Assembly (NCBI GenBank): GCA_024235875.1
Contig: JACKLP010000004.1
Location: 124,001 to 188,000 of the forward strand
Direction: 5' to 3'
Length of the DNA: 64,000 nucleotides
From: Burkholderiaceae bacterium
Lineage (GTDB): Bacteria > Pseudomonadota > Gammaproteobacteria > Burkholderiales > Burkholderiaceae_E
This document shows, one piece after another, positions 1 through 8,985 of this stretch. Numbering within the stretch: the stretch's first letter is position 1; each line of letters starts with the position of its first letter. Under the pieces are notes generated by a model. The model saw only the letters and a list, made by a program, of their open reading frames with translations. It had not been told where the DNA came from and did no database searches. The translations under genes and the position numbers were made by a program.

Positions 1-215
1 CGGATCGTGTCGCCCGGATTGGCCATCTGCGCGATCAGCGCGCTGCCCGGGAAGCGCAGGTGGTTGAGCAGGTTGTCGGCCGTGAAGAAGTTCATCGGCA
101 AGGCATTCAGCGAGAACCACGAGTCGCCTTCGGCGATGAACCGGGCATCGAACTGCTCCGGAAACACGACCCCGGCATCCAGGGCGTCGAATTGGATCAC
201 TTCGGCGAGTCTCAT
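1..215 (-). CDS. SGNH/GDSL-type hydrolase, N-terminal part (cut by window edge)
   Basis: Only the first ~71 residues are present; the gene runs off the left edge. The fragment holds the segment FIAEGDSWFSLN, in which GDS is the block I nucleophile motif of SGNH/GDSL esterases, followed by a helix-like stretch typical of that fold. The ATG overlaps the stop of the upstream HugZ-like gene (ATGA), so the two are translationally coupled. The substrate cannot be told. A hydrolase of this fold is likely, but only one motif is visible. Confidence 0.6.
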   Translation of the reverse strand, partial: MRLAEVIQFDALDAGVVFPEQFDARFIAEGDSWFSLNALPMNFFTADNLLNHLRFPGSALIAQMANPGDTI

Positions 216-1024
216 GGCTTGCTCCTTTGCCGGGCCAGGCCGGCGAGTTCGACCAGGCGGCGCCTCAGTGACGCTGCATCGCTGACCGTGTCGTCGAATT
301 CCAGTCGGACCAGGCGATCGCCGCGCGCCAATTCGGCGCCTTGCGGATCGATCGTGGCGATGCGCCAATCATCGTCGCTCGCGTCCCGGGCCGCATCGCC
401 GTCGGGCGAGGCGGGGCGGCACAAGACCGTGGCGTAGAGCCCCACGGCGTCGGCGTGATCCTGGTTCATGTGGTCGGTCGCCTGCGCCGCGAGCACCGCG
501 AACGCATCGGCGTCCTCGATCGGCGTGAGCAGGTCGCCCGTCTCGAGCTGGAATGCACGGCCGAAGCCGCCGTTCAAGCTCGCGCGCTGCGGCTCGATGC
601 GCCAGAAGCCGAAGTCGCTGAAATCGGCGTACAGCGCCGCCTTGGGGTGCCGTGCAAGGTAGCGCGCCCGGGCCCGTTCGCCTTCCGGGCTGTCGCGATC
701 GAGCCGGCGCGCGACGCCGATCAGGGTGACGCGCGGATGTGCGAGCGGATCGCCGCGGCGTGGCTCGCCAAGCAGCAGCGAGCAGCGCGCGTCCTGCTCG
801 AGCGCCGCGGTGTGACCGGAAAGGCCCGAGATCAGGATGACCGGGGCGCCGTCGACATCGGTGGCCACCGCGACCCGGCTCGCCAGCGCATGACCGGTTT
901 CGGGCTCGGAGACCGCGATCGCCGCGAAGCGCGCCGCTCGCACCAGCCGGCGTACCAGCGCCCGCGCGTCGTCATCGACCGCTTGCAGCAGCTCGCGACG
1001 TGGCGCCGGGTCGGGTTTGGTCAT
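212..1024 (-). CDS. HugZ-like pyridoxamine 5'-phosphate oxidase-fold protein with DUF2470 domain
   Basis: 270 residues. The N-terminal ~160 residues form a split-barrel flavin/heme-binding domain of the PNPOx type (segments ALASRVAVATDVDG, PVILISGLSGHT, PRVTLIGVARRL). The C-terminal part, with DHMNQDHADAVGLYA, is the DUF2470 domain that in HugZ/HutZ proteins contributes to heme binding or degradation. HugZ relatives degrade heme and release iron; no heme-uptake genes lie nearby, so that role is inference. It follows otnC by 31 bp and overlaps the next gene by 4 bp, suggesting it is the fifth gene of the minus-strand operon. Cytoplasmic. Confidence 0.8.
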   Translation of the reverse strand: MTKPDPAPRRELLQAVDDDARALVRRLVRAARFAAIAVSEPETGHALASRVAVATDVDGAPVILISGLSGHTAALEQDARCSLLLGEPRRGDPLAHPRVTLIGVARRLDRDSPEGERARARYLARHPKAALYADFSDFGFWRIEPQRASLNGGFGRAFQLETGDLLTPIEDADAFAVLAAQATDHMNQDHADAVGLYATVLCRPASPDGDAARDASDDDWRIATIDPQGAELARGDRLVRLEFDDTVSDAASLRRRLVELAGLARQRSKP

Positions 1025-1055
1025 GGCATGCCTCGGGCGCGCATCGTGTTCTCGT

Positions 1056-1685
1056 TCAGCCGAAGCGCCGGCGCAGGTCGGCGACCTGGCCCGGATCCAG
1101 GCAACGGCAAGGCTCGTGGCGAAGCATCAGGTAAAGGCGCGCGGTCGCCTCGAGTTCCTCGATCGCGTCCGCCGCCGCCGATAACGACGATCCCGCCACC
1201 ACCGGGCCGTGGTTGGCCAGCAGCATCGCGTGGTGCCGGCCCGCGAAGCCGCGCACGGCCTCGGCGAGCTGGGCGTCGCCGGGCGCGAAGAAGGGCACCA
1301 GCGGCAGGCTGCCGATTCGCATCACATAGTAGGCGGTCATCGGCGGCAGCACGTCGGCCGGGTCCACGTCGGACAACACCGAGACCGCGACCGAGTGCGT
1401 CGAGTGCAGGTGCACGACGGCAGCGTGTCGGGGCTGGGCCTCGTACATGGCCACGTGCAGGAAGGCCTCCTTGGTCGGCGCGTCGCCGTCGACGTGGCGT
1501 CCGTTGGCGTCCAGTCGCGACAAGCGCGCCGGGTCGAGCGTACCGAAGCTCGAGCCGGTCGGTGTCATCAGCCAGCCGTCGTCCAGTCGCAGGCTGATGT
1601 TGCCGGTCGAGCCATGCGTGAGGCCGCGCTCGTACATCGAGCGGGCGGTGCGAACGATCGAATCGCGTGCGGCAGCCTCGTTCAT
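1056..1685 (-). CDS. otnC: 3-oxo-tetronate 4-phosphate decarboxylase (class II aldolase family)
   Basis: 209 residues, the usual size for class II aldolase/adducin enzymes. Zn-binding and active-site signatures are visible: GSTGNISLR near residue 25, HLHSTHS (His ligands) near 92 and ANHGPVVAG near 157. The gene follows a DUF1537 kinase by 28 bp; in known acid-sugar pathways this pair phosphorylates 3-oxo-tetronate and then decarboxylates it to dihydroxyacetone phosphate. The pairing makes OtnC more likely than fuculose-phosphate aldolase. Cytoplasmic, part of a minus-strand operon. Confidence 0.85.
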   Translation of the reverse strand: MNEAAARDSIVRTARSMYERGLTHGSTGNISLRLDDGWLMTPTGSSFGTLDPARLSRLDANGRHVDGDAPTKEAFLHVAMYEAQPRHAAVVHLHSTHSVAVSVLSDVDPADVLPPMTAYYVMRIGSLPLVPFFAPGDAQLAEAVRGFAGRHHAMLLANHGPVVAGSSLSAAADAIEELEATARLYLMLRHEPCRCLDPGQVADLRRRFG

Positions 1686-1713
1686 GGTCGTGCAGGCCTG
1701 GGGTCGTGCGACA

Positions 1714-2991
1714 TCATGGCATCAGCTCGAAGGCGCGGGTGAAGAAATCGGGGCCGCCGAAGTTGCCCGACTTGAGCGCGAGCGCGATCGGCTTGCCGTC
1801 GGCCGACCGGGTCCACGGAACGCCTGGCGCGATCTCGGGGCCGATCGCCAGGGCGCGCACACCGAGCGCATCGGTGACGGCGCCCGAGGTCTCGCCGCCC
1901 GCGATCACGAAGCGCTGCGCACCCGCACTCGCCAGTGCGATCGCGATTCGGCGCAGCGCCGATTCCACGAGCGCCGCCGCGTGCTCGCGCCCCAGTCGCG
2001 CCTGCGCCCGCGCGACCTCCTGGGGCGAGGCCGACGCGTAGATCATGATCGGGCGTCGCCCGAGCCGGGCCGTGGCGAAGTCGATCGCGTCGACGACGGC
2101 GGCATCGCCCCGGGTCTCGAGATCGATCGGGTCCAGCCGGAGGTGCTCGCAGCGTGGCTTGGCCTGTTCGATCTGGACGAGCGTCGCCGCCGAGCAGCTG
2201 CCGGCCAGAATGACACCGGGACCATGCGGCCACGCCCCGGCGCGGCGCCCGGCCCAGGATTGGGCCTGCGGTCGCAGAGCGCGGGCGATGCCGGCCGCCA
2301 GGCCGGCGCCGCCGGTGGCCAGCAAGGGCTCCGCGCCGCTCGAGCGGCCCGCCAGCGCGTCGCCGAGCACATCGAGCTGGGCGTCGTCGATCGCATCGGC
2401 GACCACGTGCGCACAGCCGTCGCGCGCCAGTTGCGCCAGTCGTGCGCGCACCGCCTCGACGCCGCCGGCCACGGTCTCGATCGGCAGCAGTCCGACCCGG
2501 GTCGGGGTCTGAGCGCCGAGCACCCGCACGAGATTGGCATCCGTCATCGGCGTCAGCGGGTGCGTGCGCATCGGCGAATCCGAAAGCAGTACGTCGCCGA
2601 CGAACAAGTGGCCCTTGTAGACGGTGCGCCCGTTGCGCGGATAGGCCGGCGTGACCAGATCGAGCGGATCCCCGAGCGCCTCGCGCAGCGCGTCGGCCAC
2701 TGGACCGATATTGCCTTGCGGGGTGGAGTCGAAGGTGGAGCAGACCTTGAAGTAGATGCGGTTGGCGTCACGCGCCCGCAGCCAGCGCAGCGCCGCCAGC
2801 GAGCCGGCCACCGCCTCGGCCACCGGGGCGGTGCGCGACTTCAGGGCCACGACCACCGCATCGGCCGCCTCGACCTTCTCGTCGTCGTCGGGAACGCCGT
2901 TGAGTTGGATCGCGCTCAGGCCGGCACGCGCCAACTCGCCCGCGAGGTCGGTCGCGCCGGTGAAGTCGTCGGCAATACAGCCCAGCAACAT
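1714..2991 (-). CDS. otnK: 3-oxo-tetronate kinase (DUF1537 family)
   Basis: 425 residues, full length for the OtnK/DUF1537 family of four-carbon acid-sugar kinases. The start MLLGCIADDFTGATDLAGEL is the hallmark N-terminal substrate-binding motif, and FVIAGGETSGAVTDALG near residue 365 is the C-terminal nucleotide-binding glycine loop. It phosphorylates 3-oxo-tetronate (dehydrated from D/L-threonate or erythronate oxidation products) for OtnC just downstream. Neither the usual isomerase OtnI nor a regulator is adjacent, but a threonate-dehydrogenase homologue lies at 29.5 kb. Confidence 0.88.
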   Translation of the reverse strand: MLLGCIADDFTGATDLAGELARAGLSAIQLNGVPDDDEKVEAADAVVVALKSRTAPVAEAVAGSLAALRWLRARDANRIYFKVCSTFDSTPQGNIGPVADALREALGDPLDLVTPAYPRNGRTVYKGHLFVGDVLLSDSPMRTHPLTPMTDANLVRVLGAQTPTRVGLLPIETVAGGVEAVRARLAQLARDGCAHVVADAIDDAQLDVLGDALAGRSSGAEPLLATGGAGLAAGIARALRPQAQSWAGRRAGAWPHGPGVILAGSCSAATLVQIEQAKPRCEHLRLDPIDLETRGDAAVVDAIDFATARLGRRPIMIYASASPQEVARAQARLGREHAAALVESALRRIAIALASAGAQRFVIAGGETSGAVTDALGVRALAIGPEIAPGVPWTRSADGKPIALALKSGNFGGPDFFTRAFELMP

Positions 2992-3062
2992 GGCAGGCTC
3001 CTGGCTCGGGGTCGTTTGGGTATTTCACCCGAAAGCGGGGACGGATGACATCGGGGGGCGTT

Positions 3063-4706
3063 TCAGGTGATGACGTCTGGCGTATCACGACCGCTGAGCC
3101 GGCGAATACCGGTGATCGCCTCGGCCGCGTCGATCAGCTCGGCCAGCGCCGCTTGCGGATCCAGGTCGTGGCGGCCGTCCGCGGGCTCGTAGCGTTCGAT
3201 ATAGAGGCGCAGCGTCGCGCCCTCGGTGCCTGTGCCCGAGCGCCGCAGCACCACGCGCGCGCCGTCGTCGAAGCGAACGATCAGTCCCTGGCCGTCGCTG
3301 CGCGAGCCGTCGACCGGATCGACATAGCTGAACTCCAGGGCCTCGCTGACTCGGAGTCCGTCGACCTGACGACCGGGCAGTCGGGCCAGATCGGCTCGCA
3401 GCGCGTCGATCACGCGATCTGCCACGTCGCTGTCGATGGCTTCATAGTCGTGGCGCGAATAGTAGTTGCGCCCATAGCGACGCCAGTGGGCCCGCAGGAT
3501 GTCGGCGATCGACTCCTTGCGGGCGGCCACGATGTTCAGCCACAGCAGCACCGCCCACAGGCCGTCCTTTTCGCGCACATGGTTCGAGCCCGTGCCCGCG
3601 CTTTCCTCGCCGCAGATCGTCGCGCGCCCGGCATCGAGCAGGCTGCCGAAGAACTTCCAGCCGGTGGGTGTCTCGTGGCACTCGATGCCGAGCGCCTCGG
3701 CCACCCGGTCGACCGCCGCGCTGGTCGGCATCGAGCGGGCCACGCCGGAAAGACCGTCCGAATAGCCGGGCGCGAGCCGGGCATTGGCGGCCAGCACCGC
3801 GAGGCTGTCCGACGGCGTGACATAGCAGGCGCGGCCCAGCACGATGTTGCGGTCGCCATCGCCATCGGAGGCCGCGCCCATGTCGGGCGCGTCCGGGCCG
3901 AACATCAGTTCGAACAACTCGTGCGCATGGACCGGGTTCGGGTCCGGATGATGACCGCCGAAATCCGGTAGCGGCGTGCCATTGACCACCGTCCCGGCCG
4001 GCGCGCCGAGCTCGCCCTCGAGGATTCGCAGCGCATAGGGGCCGGTGACCGCGGACAAGGCATCGAAGCGCAGACGAAAGCCATTGGCGAACAGGGCGCG
4101 GATCGCATCGAAGTCGAACAGCGAGCGCATCAGCTCGAGATAGTCGTCGACCGGATCGATCACGCGAATCGCGGTGCTACCCAGCGTCTGTGTGCCCGCT
4201 CGGGAGATATCGATGTCGTCGATCGCGGCGATCGCATAGCCGTCGACGCGCCGGGTCTGGGCGTAGATGCGCTCGGTGACGGCTTCTGGTGCCGGGCCGC
4301 CATTGGGGACATTGAACTTGATCCCGAAGTCGGCGTCGGGGCCTGCCGGGTTGTGACTCGCCGAGAGCACGATGCCGCCGTCGGTTCCGTACTTGCGGAT
4401 CACGCATGACGCGGCCGGGGTGGACAGGATGCCGTCGCGCCCCACGATCAGCTCGGCGATGCCGGCGGCCACCGCCATCTTGACGATCGTCTGCACGGCC
4501 TGGTCGTTGTGGAATCGGCCGTCGCCGCCGACGACGAGCCGCATGCCCTGCACGCCGGTGCCCGGGCGACCGATGGCGGCGAAGATCGCCGAGACGAAGT
4601 TCTCCAGGTAGTGGGGGCGCTGGAAGACGCGTACCTTCTTTCGCAGCCCGGAGGTGCCGGGCTTCTGGTCATCGAATGCGGTGCTGTGGCGGTGATCGAT
4701 CTGCAT
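3063..4706 (-). CDS. pgm: Alpha-D-glucose phosphate-specific phosphoglucomutase
   Basis: 547 residues, matching the ~550-residue phosphoglucomutase of the eukaryote-like type. Visible motifs: PGTSGLRKKV near the N-terminus, the phosphoserine loop LSASHNP near residue 130, the metal loop DGDGDRN near 285, the sugar-binding GEESAG near 365 and the phosphate-binding RRSGTGTEGATLR near 500. It interconverts glucose 1- and 6-phosphate in glycogen and nucleotide-sugar metabolism. It sits 71 bp upstream of otnK and 38 bp downstream of a dehydrogenase gene, so it is probably in the same transcript; the functional link is not obvious. Confidence 0.93.
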   Translation of the reverse strand: MQIDHRHSTAFDDQKPGTSGLRKKVRVFQRPHYLENFVSAIFAAIGRPGTGVQGMRLVVGGDGRFHNDQAVQTIVKMAVAAGIAELIVGRDGILSTPAASCVIRKYGTDGGIVLSASHNPAGPDADFGIKFNVPNGGPAPEAVTERIYAQTRRVDGYAIAAIDDIDISRAGTQTLGSTAIRVIDPVDDYLELMRSLFDFDAIRALFANGFRLRFDALSAVTGPYALRILEGELGAPAGTVVNGTPLPDFGGHHPDPNPVHAHELFELMFGPDAPDMGAASDGDGDRNIVLGRACYVTPSDSLAVLAANARLAPGYSDGLSGVARSMPTSAAVDRVAEALGIECHETPTGWKFFGSLLDAGRATICGEESAGTGSNHVREKDGLWAVLLWLNIVAARKESIADILRAHWRRYGRNYYSRHDYEAIDSDVADRVIDALRADLARLPGRQVDGLRVSEALEFSYVDPVDGSRSDGQGLIVRFDDGARVVLRRSGTGTEGATLRLYIERYEPADGRHDLDPQAALAELIDAAEAITGIRRLSGRDTPDVIT

Positions 4707-4744
4707 CGGCCTCGGGGTTCCTTGGTTCGGTCGGCTCTCTGGGG

Positions 4745-5842
4745 TCAGTATCGGGCGATTCTTGCCACGATCGCCCGGGTCACGGCTCGCGTCCCGTCGC
4801 GCCCGCCGAACTCGACGGGCAGGAAGTCGCGCTCGGCGAATCCGTCGGTGACGACGCGATCGAGCAGTTGGGCGGCCTCGAGCATGAGCGGTTCGTCGTG
4901 GCGCTCGCCGAGGTAGTCGAGCATCAGGCCGGCCGACAGGATGGTGGCCAGCGGATTGGCGCGGTCCTGGCCGACGATGTCGGGCGCGCTGCCGTGCGCG
5001 GGCTGGAACAGCGCGTGCGCATCGCCGATCTCGCCGCAGGAGGCGATGCCCATGCCGCCGACCAGCGCCGCGGTGAGATCCGACAGGATGTCGCCGAACA
5101 TGTTCTCGGTCACGAGCACGTCGAAGTCCCAGGGGTGGCGGATCAGGTCCAGCGCCATCGCATCGACATAGGCATACCCTGCGTCGATGTCGGCGAAGGC
5201 GGCGCGGCGCTCGTCGAAGATCTTGCGAAAGAACGCGAACGCGCGGAACACGTTGGCCTTGTCCACACAGGTGACGAGTCCGCGACCGCCGCGGGCCTTG
5301 CGGCGGCGGGCCAGGCGAAACGCGAAATCGAACAGCTTCTCGCTCGTCGGGCGCGTGATTCGCAGTGTCTCGCGTGCCTCGGCGTCACCGCTGATCTCGC
5401 CGCGTCCCTGGGTGAAAAACAGGCCCTCGGTGGACTCGCGCAGGACCACCAGGTCGATGCCGGCGGCGCGCTCGTCGAGCAGCCGGCGCGGCGCGTTCGG
5501 ATAGGCCTTGGCCGGGCGCACGCCCGCATACAGGCCGAAGCGATCGCGCACCTCGAGGTGCGGCGAGATCTCGGTGCCGTCGGGGCGCCGGACGTCGGGC
5601 AGGCCGATCGCGCCGAGCAGGATCGCATCCGAGCCGGCAAGCCGCTCGAAGGCGCCGGATTCGATTTCCAGGCCGGTCTCGCGGTAGTAGCGAGCACCGG
5701 CGATGACCGGCTCGTAGCGCAGCGCGAACCCGCCGAAACGCGCCTGGAGCGCGTCGAGCACGGCGACCGCGGCCTGCACGACGTCGGGGCCGATGCCATC
5801 GCCTTCGATCACGCTGATGCCGAATTGCCGAGTCTTTTGCAT
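4745..5842 (-). CDS. Isocitrate/isopropylmalate dehydrogenase family protein
   Basis: 365 residues from the ATG at 5842, preceded by a GGGGA ribosome site; the frame stays open further upstream but without a site. Family signatures: ISVIEGDGIGPDVV at the N-terminus, VLRESTEGLF, the catalytic CVDKANV lysine, the NAD/metal loop ENMFGDILSDLTA and HGSAPDI. These beta-decarboxylating dehydrogenases oxidise isopropylmalate, tartrate, D-malate or homoisocitrate. The first gene of the otnK/otnC operon, so an acid-sugar or tartrate-like substrate is a fair guess, but leucine biosynthesis cannot be excluded from the sequence. Confidence 0.85.
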   Translation of the reverse strand: MQKTRQFGISVIEGDGIGPDVVQAAVAVLDALQARFGGFALRYEPVIAGARYYRETGLEIESGAFERLAGSDAILLGAIGLPDVRRPDGTEISPHLEVRDRFGLYAGVRPAKAYPNAPRRLLDERAAGIDLVVLRESTEGLFFTQGRGEISGDAEARETLRITRPTSEKLFDFAFRLARRRKARGGRGLVTCVDKANVFRAFAFFRKIFDERRAAFADIDAGYAYVDAMALDLIRHPWDFDVLVTENMFGDILSDLTAALVGGMGIASCGEIGDAHALFQPAHGSAPDIVGQDRANPLATILSAGLMLDYLGERHDEPLMLEAAQLLDRVVTDGFAERDFLPVEFGGRDGTRAVTRAIVARIARY

Positions 5843-5973
5843 GGATCGGTTCCCCAATATGCATTGCGGCCCCGCTCGGCCGGCGATGCGGTCCAATGTT
5901 CGCATACCTGGCGCACTGCCAGTCGGCCGCTCCAGTAGTATCCGCAGACTCACAGCCCGAAGGAATCGATCCC

Positions 5974-7182
5974 ATGAGGATGCCCCTCGAAGACATCACT
6001 GTTCTCGATCTGTCGCATGCGCTGGCCGGGCCGCATGCCTCGACCATGCTGGCCGACTTCGGCGCCCGTGTCATCAAGCTCGAAACGCCCGGCGCCGGCG
6101 ATATCGCGCGGGCCTGGGGCTCGCCTCTGCCGGGTGGCGAGAACTCCTATTTCGTTGCCCTGCATCGCAACAAGAAGGGCATCTCGATCGACCTGAAGAC
6201 CGAGGAGGGCAAGGCCTTGTTCTTTGCGCTCGCCGAGAAGGCCGACGTCATTCTCGAGAACTTCCGCCCCGGTGCGCTCGAGCGCCTCGGCCTGGGCTAC
6301 GAGGCCGTGAAGGCCCGCAATCCGCGCATCGTCTACACCTCGGTCTCCGGCTTCGGCCAGGATGGCCCCTATCGGGAGCGCGCGGCGCTGGACCTGATCC
6401 TGCAGGCCGAAAGCGGCATGATCAGCGTGACCGGTGCCGAAGGCAGCCACGGTGCACGCTGCGGGGTCTCGATCGCCGACCTGACGGCCGGGATGTACGC
6501 CGCCTTCGGCACGCTGCTCGCACTGCGGGCCCGCGAGACGACCGGCGAGGGGCAGCGCGTCGACGTCTCGATGCTCGAGGGGCAGATGTCGCTGCTCAAC
6601 ATCATGATCAGCGCCTACCTCGCCGACGGCGAGGTGCCGCAGCCGATGGGCACCGCCTACAAGGCCTTGCTGCCGTATCAGACCTTCCGGACCCAGACAC
6701 GCGACCTGGCGCTGGCCGTGGGAAGCGAAAAACTCTGGAAGATCTTCTGCCCGGTCATCGGCCGACCGGACCTCACCGACGACCCGCGCTTCGCGACCAA
6801 CCAGCATCGCACCCGTCATCGGCAGGCATTGGTCCGGATCCTCCAGGAGATCTTCCTGACCCGAAGCTACGAGGACTGGGAGAAGGCCCTGCTTTCCGCG
6901 GGGATTCCGGTGGGAGCGATCAACACGGTCGAGGAATTGGTCAAGCATCCGCAGGTGGCCGCCCGCGGCGCGCTGGTCGACATGACCCACCCACGCGCGG
7001 GCCCCGTCAAGATGGTCGGTGTCCCGGTCCGGTTGTCCGGCACACCCGGCGTGGTGCGGACCCCGTCGCCGAGCCTGGGCGAGCACACCGCCGAAACGTT
7101 GCGTGACGTTCTGGGCCTGGACGCCGCCGAGATCGCGCGGCTGTTCGAGGCCGGCGTCGTGTTCGGGCCTGGCCCCGATTGA
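5974..7182 (+). CDS. CaiB/BaiF class III CoA-transferase
   Basis: 402 residues from the ATG at 5974, chosen because GAAGGA lies just upstream and family members begin with the PLEDITVLDLSHALAGP segment. Class III features: GPHASTMLADFGARVIKLE near residue 20, SGFGQDGPY near 128 and the ALDLILQA segment whose aspartate forms the acyl-anhydride intermediate. It moves CoA between organic acids (formyl-, succinyl-, oxalyl- or carnitine-type substrates). Divergent from the otn operon and directly upstream of an ABC importer, perhaps activating its substrate; that link is inference. Confidence 0.9.
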   Translation: MRMPLEDITVLDLSHALAGPHASTMLADFGARVIKLETPGAGDIARAWGSPLPGGENSYFVALHRNKKGISIDLKTEEGKALFFALAEKADVILENFRPGALERLGLGYEAVKARNPRIVYTSVSGFGQDGPYRERAALDLILQAESGMISVTGAEGSHGARCGVSIADLTAGMYAAFGTLLALRARETTGEGQRVDVSMLEGQMSLLNIMISAYLADGEVPQPMGTAYKALLPYQTFRTQTRDLALAVGSEKLWKIFCPVIGRPDLTDDPRFATNQHRTRHRQALVRILQEIFLTRSYEDWEKALLSAGIPVGAINTVEELVKHPQVAARGALVDMTHPRAGPVKMVGVPVRLSGTPGVVRTPSPSLGEHTAETLRDVLGLDAAEIARLFEAGVVFGPGPD

Positions 7183-7214
7183 TAACGGCGCGGCGTGCGT
7201 CGCCAGGCAGTTGG

Positions 7215-7220
7215 TACACT
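7215..7220 (+). promoter_or_regulatory. Possible sigma-70 -10 element for the ABC importer
   Basis: TACACT lies 85 bp upstream of the substrate-binding protein gene in the 122-bp gap after the CoA-transferase. No convincing -35 hexamer is seen 16-18 bp upstream, so the call is weak. Confidence 0.25.
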
Positions 7221-7304
7221 GGAGCGTGGATTCGCAAGAGCACCGCACGAGGCTCGTGACGAGCAAGTCGATCGGGCCGGGGCACACGAGAGGAGAAAAG
7301 CGAG

Positions 7305-8903
7305 ATGAGGCTGAACAAGACCATGGCTGCGCTGTTGACCGGCAGCGCACTGCTTGCGGCGGCGCCGCTGGCCCAGGCCGAGACCTTTCGCTGGGCCTTC
7401 CAGGGCGACACCCAGACGATGGACCCGCACGGCCTGTTCGAGAGTTTTTCGCTCGGCCTGCAGTCGAACCTCTACGAGGGGCTGGTCCGACGCAACGAGA
7501 AGATGGAGTTCGAGGGCGCGCTGGCCGAGCGCTGGGAAATCGTCTCGCCCACCGTGTGGCGTTTCCACCTGCGCAAGGGCGTGAAGTTCCACAACGGCAA
7601 TGACTTCAAGGCCGACGATGTCGTGTTCTCGGGCCAGCGGATCAACACCAAGGGCTCCGACATGAAGGTCATCGCTGCCCTGATCAAGGACATCAAGGCG
7701 GTCGACGACTACACCGTCGACGTCACGACGCCGGCGCCGAACCCGATCCTCGTGCAGCAGCTCGAGATCTTCTACATCATGGACAAGCAGTGGAGCGAGC
7801 AGAACAAGACCACTGAAGCCACGAGCGTGAAGGGCGGCAACGAGGGCAATTACGCGAACCTGCATGCCAACGGCACGGGGCCATTCATGCTCAAGGAGCG
7901 ACAGCCGGGGGTCAAGACCGTGCTCGTTCGCAATCCCAACTACTGGGGCAAGATTCCGGGCAACGTGACCGAGGGAATCTTCACGCCGATCGCGCAGGAC
8001 GCGACCCGGGTGGCCGCGCTGCTCTCGGGCAACGTCGACCTGGCCTACCCGGTGCCGGTCCAGGATTGGAAGCGTCTGAAGGACGCCCCGGGCGTCAAGC
8101 CGCTCACCGGCGCCGAAGCGCGCACGATCTTTCTGGGTTTCGACCAGGCGCGCGACGAACTGAAGTACTCGAACGTCAAGGGCAAGAATCCGTTCAAGGA
8201 CGTCCGGGTGCGCAAGGCCTTCATGCAGGCGATCAACATCGACGCGATCAAGTCCAAGGTCATGCGCGGCGCTTCGCGCCCGTCGGCCGTGATGATCGCG
8301 CCGCAGGTCAACGGCTACAACGCGGCCGTCGACAAGCGCATGCCCTACGACCCGAAGGCGGCCAAGCAACTGCTGGCCGACGCCGGTTATCCGAACGGCT
8401 TCGAGGTCACGATGGACTGCCCCAACGATCGCTACGTCAACGACGAGCAGATCTGCCAGGCCGTGGCATCGATGATGGCGCGCGTGGGCGTCAAGGTGAA
8501 GGTCTTCGCGCAGACCAAGTCGAAGTATTTCGGCAAGGTGCTTGCGCAAAACGGCTACGACACGAGCTTCTTCCTGCTGGGCTGGACGCCGTCGACCTTC
8601 GATGCGCACAACCCGATCGCCTCGCTGTTCGCCTGCCGTGGCGGCCCCGACAAGCTGGGTTCCTTCAACCTGGGCGGCTATTGCAATCCCAAGATCAACG
8701 AGCTGGCCGCCAGGATCCAGTCCGAGACCGACGCCAAGAAGCGCCAGGCAATGATCGACGAGGCCAACACCATCCATCGTGACGAGGTCGGCCATGTGCC
8801 GCTGCACCAGCAGCCGCTGTCCTGGGGCGTCAGCGAAAAGGTCAGCGTGGTCCAGCGGCCGGACAACTGGATGCCGCTGCGCTTCGTGAAGGTCGGCAAG
8901 TAG
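7305..8903 (+). CDS. ABC transporter substrate-binding protein, peptide/nickel/opine family (SBP family 5)
   Basis: 532 residues with a clear signal peptide ending ...APLAQA around residue 25 and a strong GAGAGGAGAAAAG ribosome site. The mature protein shows the family 5 pattern: opening TFRWAFQGDTQTMDPHGLF, NLYEGLVRRNEKMEFEGALA, the WRFHLRKGVKFHNG signature and the C-terminal PLHQQPLSWGV. It is a periplasmic receptor delivering a peptide-like or other organic solute to the permeases encoded next. The ligand cannot be deduced. First gene of a four-gene importer operon. Confidence 0.93.
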   Translation: MRLNKTMAALLTGSALLAAAPLAQAETFRWAFQGDTQTMDPHGLFESFSLGLQSNLYEGLVRRNEKMEFEGALAERWEIVSPTVWRFHLRKGVKFHNGNDFKADDVVFSGQRINTKGSDMKVIAALIKDIKAVDDYTVDVTTPAPNPILVQQLEIFYIMDKQWSEQNKTTEATSVKGGNEGNYANLHANGTGPFMLKERQPGVKTVLVRNPNYWGKIPGNVTEGIFTPIAQDATRVAALLSGNVDLAYPVPVQDWKRLKDAPGVKPLTGAEARTIFLGFDQARDELKYSNVKGKNPFKDVRVRKAFMQAINIDAIKSKVMRGASRPSAVMIAPQVNGYNAAVDKRMPYDPKAAKQLLADAGYPNGFEVTMDCPNDRYVNDEQICQAVASMMARVGVKVKVFAQTKSKYFGKVLAQNGYDTSFFLLGWTPSTFDAHNPIASLFACRGGPDKLGSFNLGGYCNPKINELAARIQSETDAKKRQAMIDEANTIHRDEVGHVPLHQQPLSWGVSEKVSVVQRPDNWMPLRFVKVGK

Positions 8904-8985
8904 TCCCGCCCGATCGCCCGGGTCGCTCGCCGCTCGATCGGCAGCGCCCGGGCCTCGTTCCCGCCGCTTTCCCGGATCGCCGCCA

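Noticed and set aside
33..437. Small plus-strand frames over the SGNH and HugZ genes
   Set aside because: They overlap antisense to better supported genes and lack ribosome sites or conserved motifs.
1447..3048. Long plus-strand open frame across otnC and otnK
   Set aside because: It is antisense to two well-supported genes and has no recognisable domain.
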